Source of the DNA: Bifidobacterium moraviense
GTDB taxonomy: Bacteria > Actinomycetota > Actinomycetes > Actinomycetales > Bifidobacteriaceae
DNA length: 64,000 nt
Direction: 5' to 3'
NCBI RefSeq assembly: GCF_012932365.1
Contig: NZ_JAAIIH010000001.1
Location: 1 to 64,000 of the forward strand
In this document: positions 37,745 to 46,918 of the stretch, one piece after another
How positions within the stretch are numbered: position 1 is the first letter of the stretch
Layout of the letters: each line of letters begins with the position of its first letter
Made by a program: the position numbers and the translations under genes
Notes under the pieces: model-generated
Seen by the model: only the letters and a program-made list of their open reading frames with translations
Told to the model about the DNA's origin: nothing
Databases searched by the model: none

Positions 37745-39127
37745 GTGAAAATCAGCGTTCGTAACCTCGAGCCGACCAAGGTGAAGCTCACCGTCACCGT
37801 CGATCCCGAAGAGTTCAACCCGTACCTCGACGCCGCCCGCAAGGAGATCGGCAAGCAGGTCAACGTCCCCGGCTTCCGCAAGGGTCACGTGCCCGGCAAG
37901 ATCATCGACCAGCGCATCGGCTTCGGCGCCGTCGCCGGCGAGGCCGTGAACGCCGCCGTCCCGGAGCTGTACTCCAAGGCCCTGGAGGAGAAGAAGATCC
38001 ATCCGATGGCCCAGCCCGAGCTGGACGTGCAGGAGGTGCCCGCCTCCGCCTCGGACGATACCAAGGTCAAGTTCACCGCCACCGTCGAGCGTCGTCCCGA
38101 CGTCGAGCTGCCCTCCCTCGAGGGCATGGTCGTCGAGGTCGCCAAGCCGTCCGTGTCCGACGAGGACGTGGACAAGCGCCTCGAGAACCTGCGTCAGCGC
38201 TTCGGCACCCTCGTGGGCGTCGACCGCCCGGCCGCCAAGGGCGACTTCGCGAACATCGACCTCGACGCCCAGATCGACGGCGAGTCCGTCGACTCCCAGG
38301 AGGGCGTGAGCTACGAGCTCGGCTCCGGCACCATGCTCGACGGCATCGACGAGGCCCTCGAGGGCCTGTCCGCCGGCGAGGAGACCACGTTCGAGTCCAC
38401 CCTGCAGGGCGGCGAGCACGAGGGCGAGAAGGCCACCGTCAAGGTGAAGGTCAACTCCGTGAAGGCCGAGGAGCTCCCGGAGCTCAACGACGACTTCGCC
38501 CAGGAGGCCTCCGAGTTCGACACCCTGGACGAGCTCAAGGCCGACATCCGCAAGCAGTGCGAGGCCGATCTCGAGGCCCGTCAGGCCACCGACGCTCGCG
38601 ACGCCTTCATCGCCAAGCTGCAGGAGGGTCTGGAGATCCCGCTGCCGAAGGGCGTCAAGAAGGACATGGTCGAGCAGCAGCTCAAGGGCATGACCCCGGA
38701 TCCGGAGAAGGCCACCAAGGAGCAGAAGGACGAGGCCGAGGCCACCGTCGAGAAGGAGCTGCGCGACCAGATCGTGCTCGACGTCCTGAGCGAGCAGATG
38801 GACGTCAAGGTCTCCCAGAACGAGGTCTTCCAGTTCCTCGCCTCCATCGCCCAGCAGTACGGCATGGATCCGAACCGCTTCATCCAGGCCATCATCCAGA
38901 ACGGCCAGATCGGCTCCGCCGTGCAGGAGGTCGGTCGCTCCAAGGGCATGGTCGCCGGCATGAAGGCCGTGACCTTCAAGGACACCGAGGGCAACGTGCT
39001 CGACCTGTCCAAGTACCTGGGCGAGGCCGCCGAGGAAGAGGAGGAGCAGTCCGTCGAGGCCGCCTCCGCCGCTGCCGCCGTGGCCGACGAGATCGCCAAC
39101 AAGGACGAGGAGAACACCGCCGAGTGA
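37745..39127 (+). CDS. tig: Trigger factor, ribosome-associated chaperone and PPIase
   Basis: Binds the ribosome exit tunnel and shields nascent chains. The 460-residue protein has the ribosome-binding signature GFRKGHVPG near residues 41-49, an FKBP-type PPIase domain about 150-245, and the helical C-terminal chaperone arms. The tail is acidic and Ala-rich (EAAEEEEEQS). The start is GTG at 37745 (GGAG site 7 bases upstream), giving the canonical N terminus MKISVRNLEPTK. It heads the tig-clpP1-clpP2-clpX cluster. Confidence 0.96.
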   Translation: MKISVRNLEPTKVKLTVTVDPEEFNPYLDAARKEIGKQVNVPGFRKGHVPGKIIDQRIGFGAVAGEAVNAAVPELYSKALEEKKIHPMAQPELDVQEVPASASDDTKVKFTATVERRPDVELPSLEGMVVEVAKPSVSDEDVDKRLENLRQRFGTLVGVDRPAAKGDFANIDLDAQIDGESVDSQEGVSYELGSGTMLDGIDEALEGLSAGEETTFESTLQGGEHEGEKATVKVKVNSVKAEELPELNDDFAQEASEFDTLDELKADIRKQCEADLEARQATDARDAFIAKLQEGLEIPLPKGVKKDMVEQQLKGMTPDPEKATKEQKDEAEATVEKELRDQIVLDVLSEQMDVKVSQNEVFQFLASIAQQYGMDPNRFIQAIIQNGQIGSAVQEVGRSKGMVAGMKAVTFKDTEGNVLDLSKYLGEAAEEEEEQSVEAASAAAAVADEIANKDEENTAE

Positions 39128-39186
39128 ACCCCGGCGGACGCGGCCGCGCGGCGGACCGCCGGCGCGGCGTCGTGACGTCCTGATCA

Positions 39187-39218
39187 AAGAGCCCGGAACC
39201 AGACGGTTCCGGGCTCTT
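39187..39218 (+). terminator. Terminator after tig
   Basis: A perfect 14-bp stem (39187-39200 with 39205-39218, 4-base loop) flanked by A on the left and followed by a pyrimidine-rich stretch. It separates tig from the clpP1 promoter region; TAGGAT at 39343-39348 is a possible -10 for clpP1. Confidence 0.8.
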
Positions 39219-39382
39219 CCTGCATTCTTTCGGCATGACGAGGCGCATGCCACCGTCGCCGCGTTCCCGGTCGCGGCCGCGCGGGCGTTGCGCGGGGAGC
39301 CGAAACGCGGGCGATATCGTCCCGGGCGTCGGTTGGACTCAGTAGGATGGACGATGTTTGCGAATCATATGAAGGAGACAAG

Positions 39383-40012
39383 GTGAGCGATTTTGCAACC
39401 CTGCCCATGATGGCCGGCGAGGACGCCCCCGCGGGTCCCATGGATCCGATTTTCAACCGTCTTTTGAAGGACCGCATCATCTGGCTCGGCGAGGAGGTGG
39501 CCGACGCCATGGCCAACCGCATCTGCGCCCAGATGCTCATGCTCGCGGCCGAGGACCCGAAGAAGGACATCTGGCTGTACATCAACTCGCCGGGCGGCTC
39601 CATCACCGCCGGCATGGCCATCTACGACACCATGCAGCTCATCGAGCCGGACGTGGCCACCGTGGGTCTGGGCATGTGCGCCTCCATGGGCCAGTTCCTG
39701 CTGAGCTCCGGCACCAAGGGCAAGCGCTTCCTCACGTCGCACGCGCGCGTGCTCATGCACCAGCCGTCCGGCGGCGTGGGCGGCACCACGACCGACGTGC
39801 GCATCAACGCCGAGCTGATCATGGACATGAAGCGCACCATGGCCGAGCTGACCGCCGAGCAGACCGGCCACACGGTGGAGGAGATCTACCGCGACAACGA
39901 ATACGACCACTGGTACACCGCCCAGCAGGCGCTGGAGTACGGCTTCGTGGACAAGCTCGTCACCAACGCCGGTTCGATGAGCGCCGCCGCGGCGAACGGC
40001 GCCAACGCCTGA
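39383..40012 (+). CDS. clpP1: ATP-dependent Clp protease proteolytic subunit 1
   Basis: Serine peptidase subunit of the Clp barrel. The 209-residue protein has nucleophile Ser101 (GMCASMGQ), His126 (LMHQPSGG) and a downstream Asp in the RDNEYDHWY region. Actinobacteria use mixed ClpP1/ClpP2 barrels, and the two genes here are 20 bases apart. The start is GTG at 39383 with AAGGAG 5 bases upstream; residues before it in the open frame are not conserved. Confidence 0.95.
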   Translation: MSDFATLPMMAGEDAPAGPMDPIFNRLLKDRIIWLGEEVADAMANRICAQMLMLAAEDPKKDIWLYINSPGGSITAGMAIYDTMQLIEPDVATVGLGMCASMGQFLLSSGTKGKRFLTSHARVLMHQPSGGVGGTTTDVRINAELIMDMKRTMAELTAEQTGHTVEEIYRDNEYDHWYTAQQALEYGFVDKLVTNAGSMSAAAANGANA

Positions 40013-40032
40013 AACGAGGGGAGTTAAGCAAC

Positions 40033-40680
40033 ATGGCAAGTGAAGAAGCCCGTTTCGTGGCCCGCGCCCAGCGTCTGGCCGGCCCGCAGGCCCGATACGT
40101 CCTGCCGCAGTTCGAGGAGAAGACCCCGTACGGCTACAAGAGGCAGGACCCGTACACCCGTCTGTTCGAGGACCGCATCGTCTTCATGGGCGTGCAGGTG
40201 GACGACACCTCCGCCGACGACATCATGGCCCAGCTGCTCGTGCTCGAGTCGCAGGATCCGAACCGCGACGTGACGGTGTACATCAACTCGCCCGGCGGCT
40301 CGATGACGGCCATGACCGCCATCTACGACACCATGCAGTACATCAAGCCGGACGTGGCCACCGTGTGCCTCGGCCAGGCCGCCTCCGCCGCCGCGATCCT
40401 GCTGGCCGCCGGCGCCCACGGCAAGCGCCTCATGCTGCCGAACGCCCGCGTGCTCATCCACCAGCCCGCCATGGGCCAGGACTTCGGCAAGGCCACGGAG
40501 ATCGAGCTGCAGGCCAAGGAGATGATTCGTCTGCGCGAATGGCTCGAGAACACGCTGGCCAAGCACACCGGGCAGGACCCGGAGCGCATCCGCAAGGACA
40601 TCGAGGTGGACACCATCCTCACTGCTCCGCAGGCCAAGGAGTACGGCATCGTCGACGAGGTGCTCGAACACCGCAAGTAG
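40033..40680 (+). CDS. clpP2: ATP-dependent Clp protease proteolytic subunit 2
   Basis: Second proteolytic ring subunit, 215 residues. Catalytic Ser118 (GQAASAAA), His143 (LIHQP) and the Asp in KDIEVDTIL are present. The N-terminal 30 residues include a probable propeptide that would be trimmed on assembly. GGGGAG lies 9 bases before the ATG. Co-transcribed with clpP1, with clpX 129 bases downstream. Confidence 0.95.
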   Translation: MASEEARFVARAQRLAGPQARYVLPQFEEKTPYGYKRQDPYTRLFEDRIVFMGVQVDDTSADDIMAQLLVLESQDPNRDVTVYINSPGGSMTAMTAIYDTMQYIKPDVATVCLGQAASAAAILLAAGAHGKRLMLPNARVLIHQPAMGQDFGKATEIELQAKEMIRLREWLENTLAKHTGQDPERIRKDIEVDTILTAPQAKEYGIVDEVLEHRK

Positions 40681-40809
40681 TCTGCGCGGATCCGTCTCCG
40701 TGCCGCCGCGCCGCGCGGCCCATGCCCGTTCTACAGTTGGGTATGGGGCGCGCGGCGCATTCGTATGCGGATCGGCCGCGTGCGCGCGCCGAGGCGAGGG
40801 AGGAATCCG

Positions 40810-42150
40810 ATGGGGCAAGTGATCGATTACGGGGGCGACGCGCCGCGCTGCGCCTTCTGCGGCAAGTCCGAATCGGAGGTGGGCAAGCTCGTCACCGGTC
40901 CGGGATGCGCGATCTGCGACGAGTGCATCGAGCTGTGCGTCCGGGTCCTGTCCGAGGCGCGCGAGGCCGAGACACGGAGAGGCATACGCTCGCTGCCGAG
41001 TCCCCATGCAATCTTCGCCGCGCTCGACCGGTACGTGGTGGGGCAGCGCACCGCCAAGCGCACGCTTTCGGTGGCCGTGTACAACCACTACAAGCGCGTG
41101 GGGCTGGAGTCCGGAGGGGAGACCGAACGGCTGTTCCGCCGCATGTCGCTGGCGCTGTCCGACGGCATGGACGCGTTGGACGACGTGGAGGTCGCCAAGT
41201 CGAACATCCTGCTCGTGGGGTCCACCGGCGTGGGCAAGACGTATCTGGCGCAGACGCTGGCGCGGGTGATGCGCGTGCCGTTCGTCATCGTGGACGCCAC
41301 CACGCTCACGGAGGCCGGCTACGTGGGCGACGACGTGGAGAGCGTGCTGCAGCGTCTGCTGCGGGCCGCGGACGGCGACGCCGCGCGTGCGGGGCAGGGC
41401 ATCGTCTACATCGACGAGATCGACAAGCTGGCGCGCAAGAGTGGGGAGAACGCGTCGCCCACGCGCGACGTGTCGGGGGAGGGCGTCCAGCAGGCGCTGC
41501 TGAAGATCCTCGAGGGCACCGTCGTGGAGGTGCCGGACGGCGGATCCGCGAAGGGACGCGGGACGGAGGAGGACGGTCCCGGACGCGTGAGCATCGACAC
41601 GCGCGACATCCTGTTCATCTGCGGGGGAGCCTTCGTGGGGCTGAGGGACATCGTCTCGGCCCGGCTGGGACGCAGGGAGAGCGGGTTCGCCGCGCGGTGG
41701 AGCGAACGGGAGACGGACGATCGTGAGGTGCTGGCGCACGTCACGCCCGACGATCTGGGCGAGTTCGGCCTGCTGCCCGAGCTCGTGGGACGGCTGCCCG
41801 TGGTGAGCGTGCTCGACGAGCTGGACGAGCGCGACCTCGCCGCGATCCTCACCGAACCGGCCAACGCGCTCGTCAGGCAGTACCGCAAGCTCTTCGCCGC
41901 GGACGGCGCGGAGCTGACGTTCACGGACGGCGCCGTGCGCGCCGTCGCCTCGATGGCGCATCGGCAGGGCACCGGCGCCCGCGGTCTGCGGACGATTCTG
42001 GAGCGGACGCTGGAGGACACGATGTTCGCGCTGCCGGACATGGACGGCGCCGTGCGGGTGGTCGTGGACGAGGACGCGGTCGCGGGGCGCGCGCAGCCTC
42101 GGGTGGTTCCGATCGACCGCGGCCCTCGGATCCGGTCGGAGGGGATCTGA
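40810..42150 (+). CDS. clpX: Clp protease ATP-binding unfoldase ClpX
   Basis: AAA+ unfoldase that feeds tagged substrates into ClpP. The 446-residue protein starts with the zinc-binding domain Cys14, Cys17, Cys36, Cys39, then Walker A GSTGVGKT, the pore loop GYVG, Walker B YIDEIDKLA, and the sensor-2 GTGARGL. All key residues are intact. The ATG at 40810 follows GGGAGGAA. The region between residues 245 and 265 carries a charged insert (KGRGTEEDGPG) longer than in E. coli. Confidence 0.95.
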   Translation: MGQVIDYGGDAPRCAFCGKSESEVGKLVTGPGCAICDECIELCVRVLSEAREAETRRGIRSLPSPHAIFAALDRYVVGQRTAKRTLSVAVYNHYKRVGLESGGETERLFRRMSLALSDGMDALDDVEVAKSNILLVGSTGVGKTYLAQTLARVMRVPFVIVDATTLTEAGYVGDDVESVLQRLLRAADGDAARAGQGIVYIDEIDKLARKSGENASPTRDVSGEGVQQALLKILEGTVVEVPDGGSAKGRGTEEDGPGRVSIDTRDILFICGGAFVGLRDIVSARLGRRESGFAARWSERETDDREVLAHVTPDDLGEFGLLPELVGRLPVVSVLDELDERDLAAILTEPANALVRQYRKLFAADGAELTFTDGAVRAVASMAHRQGTGARGLRTILERTLEDTMFALPDMDGAVRVVVDEDAVAGRAQPRVVPIDRGPRIRSEGI

Positions 42151-42299
42151 ATTCCGGGCATATTCGGATGCAGGGGGCGATCCGATCGGGATGCCGAAAA
42201 CGTTGCAATTCCGCGCGACATGCCGATGTTTGCATGATTGGCGTATGGGCGGTACCATATTCGAGTTGCCTGAATGAAGCACTTCAGATCAGACAGCAT

Positions 42300-42373
42300 G
42301 CGCCAGTAGCCCAGCGGATTAGAGCAGCTGACTACGGATCAGCAGGTCGCAGGTTCGAATCCTGTCTGGCGCA
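42300..42373 (+). tRNA. tRNA-Arg (anticodon ACG), copy 1
   Basis: A 74-base gene that folds into a standard cloverleaf: acceptor 7 bp GCGCCAG/CTGGCGC, D arm GCCC/GAGC, anticodon stem GCTGA/TCAGC with loop CTACGGA (anticodon ACG), T arm GCAGG/CCTGT with loop TTCGAAT, discriminator A. The 3' CCA is not encoded. Confidence 0.95.
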
Positions 42374-42444
42374 CGTCAGAGTCCCGGACGCCCCGGCGTC
42401 AAGGGATTCTTTCATGAAAAGAGAACGCTATCGTCAGGTAGCAT

Positions 42445-42518
42445 GCGCCAGTAGCCCAGCGGATTAGAGCAGCTGACTACGGATCAGCAGGTCGCAGGTT
42501 CGAATCCTGTCTGGCGCA
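42445..42518 (+). tRNA. tRNA-Arg (anticodon ACG), copy 2
   Basis: Identical over all 74 bases to the copy at 42300-42373, 71 bases downstream. The five to six bases before each copy (AGCAT) are also shared. Same orientation, likely one transcript or a recent tandem duplication. CCA is not encoded. Confidence 0.95.
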
Positions 42519-42682
42519 CTCAAAGCCCCCGTCAAGCAGCAGCTACGGATGCTTTTCCAATTTTCGGACCGGTCCGCGGGCATCCGATGCGCGGGAGGCC
42601 GGATCGTCCGCACGGGGCCGCTACAATCGCACTGTCGCATGACAACGCTGGCAACGGATTTTGAGGTCGAGGACTGAGGACT

Positions 42683-44122
42683 ATGGGGAAACGCCGCACG
42701 CGCCTGTGGGACGCGATCAGGCACATCGCGGCATCGGACCGCATCTCGGGGCTCATCATGCTCTCGTTCGCACTGGCCGGTCTGGTGCTGGCGAACCTGC
42801 CCGCCACGGCCGACGTCTTCGGACACGTCGCCGAGACGCGCGTGGGCATCCCGTACACCAACATCGACCTGCCGATCGGGCACTGGGCCCAGGACGGCCT
42901 GCTCACCGCGTTCTTCCTCGTCGTGGGGCTGGACCTCAAGCAGGAGCTCACCACCGGGTCGCTGTCGAATCCCAGAGCGGCCGCGGTGCCGATGCTGTGC
43001 GCCGTGGGAGGCATGCTCGTGCCTCCGGTCCTGTTCCTGGGCGTCACGTGGCTGTACTCCGAATACGCGCCGCCCGGTCCGGGATACCAGACCATCGCCT
43101 CCGGGCAGGCGTTCGACTATCCCACCATCGCGCAGGGCTGGGCCGTGCCCACGGCCACGGACATCGCCTTCTCGCTCGCGGTGCTGGCCCTGTTCGCCAA
43201 GGCGCTGCCCGGATCGATCCGCGCCTTCCTCATGACGCTGGCCACCGTGGACGACCTGCTCGCCATCGTGCTCATCGCCGTGTTCTTCTCCTCCCTGAGC
43301 GCCTGGTACTGGTTCATCGGCATCGCGGCCTGCGCGGCCGTCTGGCACGCGCTGGTGCGCATGCGCCGGGTGCCGTGGGTGCTGGCGGGCGTCGTCGGCA
43401 TCCTCGCATGGGTGATGATGTTCGAAGCCGGCGTCCATCCCACCCTGGCCGGCGTGCTGGTGGGACTCCTGACCCCGTCCCGGGAGATGTTCGGCGAACG
43501 GACGCCGCGCGCCGAACGCTACCACCGCAAGCTCCAGCCGCTTTCCGCGCTCGTGGCGCTGCCGGTCTTCGCGCTGTTCGCCACCGGCGTGCGCTTCAGC
43601 GAACTCTCCCCGGCGCTGATGGGCTCGCCCGTGGTGGTGGGCATCACGGTGGCGCTGGTGGTGGGCAAGCCCACCGGCATCATGCTCACCGCCGCCGTGA
43701 GCACGCACGTTCTGGGGCTTCGGCTTGCCAGGGGGCTGCGCGTGCGCGACCTGTTCCCCGCATCCTGCGCCTGCGGCATCGGATTCACCGTCTCGTTCCT
43801 CATCGCCTCGCTGGCCTATGCGGACACCGAACTGTCGGCCGAAAGCCGCTTCGGCGTGCTCGTGGCCTCGCTCACCGCGGCCGTGGTCTCCGGCATCCTG
43901 CTGTCGCGTCAGTCGGCGCGCATCGCCCGCGAGACACGCGGCGCGCACGAGGACGGGAATGCGGCGAAGACGAGGGAAGGCGCGTATAACGGACAGGAGC
44001 GGGAGCGACGGCTCGAGGACGGCACGGTGACGATGAGCATGCCGGCGTTCACGCCCGAGTTCGTCGCACGGTTCCGCGCCGCCCATCCGTCGCGCCGCCG
44101 CGGCGACGACGGGCGCAGCTGA
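42683..44122 (+). CDS. nhaA: Na+/H+ antiporter NhaA
   Basis: Exports sodium in exchange for protons, supporting pH and salt tolerance. The 479-residue protein has about 12 helices and the paired aspartates of the transport site in LATVDDLLAI, plus the PTATDIAF and GIGFTVSFLI segments of the unwound helices. The final 75 residues are a hydrophilic cytosolic tail absent from the E. coli protein. A GAGGA site lies close upstream. No regulator adjoins it. Confidence 0.93.
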   Translation: MGKRRTRLWDAIRHIAASDRISGLIMLSFALAGLVLANLPATADVFGHVAETRVGIPYTNIDLPIGHWAQDGLLTAFFLVVGLDLKQELTTGSLSNPRAAAVPMLCAVGGMLVPPVLFLGVTWLYSEYAPPGPGYQTIASGQAFDYPTIAQGWAVPTATDIAFSLAVLALFAKALPGSIRAFLMTLATVDDLLAIVLIAVFFSSLSAWYWFIGIAACAAVWHALVRMRRVPWVLAGVVGILAWVMMFEAGVHPTLAGVLVGLLTPSREMFGERTPRAERYHRKLQPLSALVALPVFALFATGVRFSELSPALMGSPVVVGITVALVVGKPTGIMLTAAVSTHVLGLRLARGLRVRDLFPASCACGIGFTVSFLIASLAYADTELSAESRFGVLVASLTAAVVSGILLSRQSARIARETRGAHEDGNAAKTREGAYNGQERERRLEDGTVTMSMPAFTPEFVARFRAAHPSRRRGDDGRS

Positions 44123-44220
44123 GCATATTCGACACTGCGTATATCCGACACTGCGCGGACCGGAGACGGGGAACCCGCCGCGATCCCGCCGCAAGGTCCA
44201 CCACATGGAGGAGGAACCAC

Positions 44221-45138
44221 ATGGCCAAGAAGGGCAAGAGCCGGAAGAACGCGTCCAAGGCCGCCGAGAAGGGCGCCGCCGTCCGCGTGGACAACAAGCT
44301 GGAGCGAATTGCAGCGCCGCTGCTCGCCGCGGACGGCGACGCGTCCGCGACCGGCGCGGATGCCGATCGTCCGGCCGACGCGCGGCCCGACGCCTCGCCG
44401 CTGGGGGACACGTACTTCCGCGGACCGGTGATGCTGCGCGGCCCGATGGTGCCGAAGGACAACACCACCGGCAATCTGCTGGCCGACGAGCAGTCCACCG
44501 ACTGGCTGCACATGGACCCGTGGCGCGTGCTGCGCATCCAGTCCGAGTTCGTCGACGGCTTCGGGGCGCTGGCCGAGCTGGGGCCCGCGGTGTCCGTGTT
44601 CGGCTCGGCGCGCACGCCCCGCACGGATCCGGCCTACAAGGCGGCGCGCCACATGGGCAAGCGCATCGCGAAGGCCGGCGTGGCGGTCATCACCGGCGGC
44701 GGCCCGGGCATCATGGAGGCCGCGAACAGGGGCGCGGCGCTCGCCGGCGGCAAGTCCGTCGGGCTCGGCATCGAGCTGCCGCACGAGCAGGGGCTCAACG
44801 CCTGGGTGAACCTCGGCATGACGTTCCGCTACTTCTTCGTGCGCAAGACCATGTTCCTCAAGTACTCGTCCGGCGTCATCGTGTGCCCGGGCGGATTCGG
44901 CACATTGGACGAGATGTTCGAGGTGCTCACCATGGTGCAGACGCACAAGGTGGCGCACATGCCGGTGGTGCTCTACGACTCCGGATACTGGGAGGGGCTG
45001 TTCGCGTGGCTGTCGTCCACGGTGCGCGAGCACGGCATGATCTCGGCGCTCGACCCGCAGCTCGTGGTGATGACCGACGATCCCGACGAGGCGGTGGACG
45101 TGGCGCTCGGCGGCATCGACGCCGCCAGGCGCCACTGA
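44221..45138 (+). CDS. TIGR00730/LOG-family Rossmann-fold protein
   Basis: A 305-residue member of the LOG family, whose characterised members are phosphoribohydrolases acting on nucleoside monophosphates (cytokinin-activation type). The motifs GGGPGIMEAANRGA and PGGFGTLDE form the substrate site. The first 60 residues are Ala/Lys/Asp-rich and probably disordered. A GGAGGA site precedes the ATG. It is convergent with the methyltransferase. In bacteria without plant contacts the role is probably nucleotide salvage. Confidence 0.87.
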   Translation: MAKKGKSRKNASKAAEKGAAVRVDNKLERIAAPLLAADGDASATGADADRPADARPDASPLGDTYFRGPVMLRGPMVPKDNTTGNLLADEQSTDWLHMDPWRVLRIQSEFVDGFGALAELGPAVSVFGSARTPRTDPAYKAARHMGKRIAKAGVAVITGGGPGIMEAANRGAALAGGKSVGLGIELPHEQGLNAWVNLGMTFRYFFVRKTMFLKYSSGVIVCPGGFGTLDEMFEVLTMVQTHKVAHMPVVLYDSGYWEGLFAWLSSTVREHGMISALDPQLVVMTDDPDEAVDVALGGIDAARRH

Positions 45139-45162
45139 CGGCGTGCGCCGCGGCGCACGCCG
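45139..45162. terminator. Bidirectional GC hairpin
   Basis: An 11-bp perfect inverted repeat (45139-45149 with 45152-45162) fills the 31-base gap between the convergent LOG-family and methyltransferase genes. Confidence 0.65.
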
Positions 45163-45169
45163 GAGAGGA

Positions 45170-45841
45170 TCAGCGCTTGACGCCGACCAGCAGGCCGGTG
45201 CCCACGGGCACGAGCGCGGTGTCGAAGCGCTCGTCGCCGCGCACCTCGTCGATCAGCGCGCGCAGCGTCACGGCCTTGGGACTGCGGTCGGCCGGGTTGA
45301 GCAGCCCGCCGCGGGCATCGGGCGCGGCGAACGCCAACGCGTCGGTGAAGATGATCGCGCCGCCGTCGCGCAGCAGGCGCTCGGCCTGCGCGAACGCGGG
45401 AGCGTAGTTGGACGCTTCGCCGGAGACGACGATGAGATCGTAGTCCGCCGCGTTCAGACGGGGCAGGAACTGGCCCACCGCCACGTTCACCACGCGCAGC
45501 GTGGCGTCGGTGTCGTCGTCCAGCGCGTTGAACATGGCGCGGATCGCGGAGGCGCCGGCGGGGGAGGAGTCCACGGCCGTCAGCAGTCCGGATCCGCCGA
45601 GACCGTCGATGAGCTGGTACGTCTGCGCCACGGCGCCGGTGCCGATCGCGATGATCGAACGCGCGCCCGTCATCCGCACCAGCAGCCGCAGGAAATCGTC
45701 CTGCGCCGCGGAATCCTGCGCGAACCCCTGCGATTCGGCGCTCGCCCTGAGCGCGGTCAGCGTCCGGGGATCCGTGGCCGCGGCGGCGTCCTCGGCATAC
45801 TGCCACGCCTTGGCCAGATTCGTGTATGAGGTCTTGTCCAT
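45170..45841 (-). CDS. Class I SAM-dependent O-methyltransferase-like protein
   Basis: A 223-residue protein of the catechol/CCoA O-methyltransferase family. The SAM-binding region reads SIIAIGTGAVAQTYQL followed by LLTAVDSSPAGAS; the Asp of the second segment should hold the ribose. The DLIVVSGEASNY segment replaces the usual metal-binding D-x-D-x-N, so metal dependence is uncertain. No ribosome site; TATCCT seven bases before the ATG points to a leaderless mRNA. Substrate unknown. Confidence 0.8.
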   Translation of the reverse strand: MDKTSYTNLAKAWQYAEDAAAATDPRTLTALRASAESQGFAQDSAAQDDFLRLLVRMTGARSIIAIGTGAVAQTYQLIDGLGGSGLLTAVDSSPAGASAIRAMFNALDDDTDATLRVVNVAVGQFLPRLNAADYDLIVVSGEASNYAPAFAQAERLLRDGGAIIFTDALAFAAPDARGGLLNPADRSPKAVTLRALIDEVRGDERFDTALVPVGTGLLVGVKR

Positions 45842-45848
45842 AGCCCCT

Positions 45849-45854
45849 AGGATA
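45849..45854 (-). promoter_or_regulatory. -10 box of the leaderless methyltransferase gene
   Basis: On the minus strand TATCCT is followed by seven bases and the ATG at 45841. An AGGGG in between is only two bases from the ATG and cannot act as a ribosome site. Confidence 0.45.
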
Positions 45855-45877
45855 GCGGCAGCGAAGACCGCGGCCGG

Positions 45878-46792
45878 TCAGCGTTCGCGGACCTTGGCGA
45901 CGATCTGCCACATCTCCTCGCCCACGTCGATGCCGCGCGGGCACTGACGTCCGCAGGCGCGCACCGACTGGCATGCGGCCACGCCGTCCGCGGTGTCGAT
46001 GGCGTCCAGACGCTCCATGGTCTTCCCGTCGCGCGAATCGTTGACGAAGCGGGACGCGGCGATGAGCGCGGCGGGGCCGATGAAGGCGTCGCCGCCGGCG
46101 AACACCGGGCAGGAGCCCTCGCACACGCCGCACGCGATGCAGTTGGTCAGCTGCTCGTACCGGGCGAGCTCCTCCGGGCTCTGCAGGTATTCGAACGCGT
46201 TGACCTTGCCGTCCGCGGTGGTCCTGAGCTCGCCCTTGGCCTCGAGATACGGCCTGAGCCTGCGGATCTGGTCGAGCATCGGGTCGATGTCCGCGATGAG
46301 GTCGCGCTGCACGGGGAAGCCGGGAAGCGGCTCCAGCTCGATGACGCCGTGTTCGCCGGGGCCGAGCGCGGGGCGGGCATCCGCATCGGACGCGCCGGTG
46401 CTGCGGAATCCTTCGTCGTCCGCGACGGACGGATCGTCGGGCTTCGCCCATTCGGCCACGGTCGCCGTGCAGATCAGCATGGGCGTGCCGTTGACGGCCA
46501 CGGCGTCGGAGCCGCACATGCCGTGCCCGCACGAGTAGCGGAAGGCGAGCGTGGGGTCGAGCGTGCGCTTGACGCGCAGCAGGCAGTCGAGCACCGTGTC
46601 CTCGGGACGGACGGTGAGCGTGTAGTCCTGCGTCCATTGCTTGCCGCGCGGCCGACGGCGCGCGCTGGAGCCGAACGGGGAGCTCTTCCTGGCGAACGGG
46701 TTGGCGCCGCGACCGGGACGCTCGCGCTCCGCGCGCGGCGTGAAGCGATGCACGCGCAGGGTCACGGTGACCATGTCGTTCTCAGTGCTCAT
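45878..46792 (-). CDS. sdhB: Succinate dehydrogenase/fumarate reductase iron-sulfur subunit
   Basis: Carries electrons between the flavoprotein and the quinone or other partner. The 304-residue protein has ligands for [2Fe-2S] (Cys88, Cys93, Asp96, Cys108; Asp at the third place as in E. coli SdhB), [4Fe-4S] (CIACGVCEGSCP) and [3Fe-4S] (CQSVRACGRQCP). A basic insert at about residues 18-50 (rich in Arg, Pro, Ser) and an acidic one near 120-145 are unusual. AAGGAG lies 7 bases before the ATG. No membrane-anchor genes follow. Confidence 0.9.
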   Translation of the reverse strand: MSTENDMVTVTLRVHRFTPRAERERPGRGANPFARKSSPFGSSARRRPRGKQWTQDYTLTVRPEDTVLDCLLRVKRTLDPTLAFRYSCGHGMCGSDAVAVNGTPMLICTATVAEWAKPDDPSVADDEGFRSTGASDADARPALGPGEHGVIELEPLPGFPVQRDLIADIDPMLDQIRRLRPYLEAKGELRTTADGKVNAFEYLQSPEELARYEQLTNCIACGVCEGSCPVFAGGDAFIGPAALIAASRFVNDSRDGKTMERLDAIDTADGVAACQSVRACGRQCPRGIDVGEEMWQIVAKVRER

Positions 46793-46918
46793 CACGCCGC
46801 TCCTTGCCGTTCGACCGGATTCCATTCGTTTTCTCGGGTACCCAGTGTGCCACGAGCCGCGGTCAGCGTGGGGCGGGCCGCGTCCCGCCGCGCATGCCGG
46901 CCGCGGCCCGCGTCGCGG

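Noticed and set aside
39219-39382. A ClgR operator before clpP1
   Set aside because: CGC/GCG pairs are common in this GC-rich stretch and none had the expected spacing; not distinguishable from chance.
42300-42518. Repeat-spacer look of the two 74-base repeats with a 71-base spacer, as in a CRISPR array
   Set aside because: The repeats fold as cloverleaf tRNAs with anticodon ACG; only two copies and no cas genes.
42535-42550. Possible third degenerate copy of the tRNA anticodon arm just after the second tRNA
   Set aside because: Only about 12 bases resemble the tRNA (GCAGCT..ACGGAT) with a gap; no arms form, so it is probably chance or a small duplication scar.
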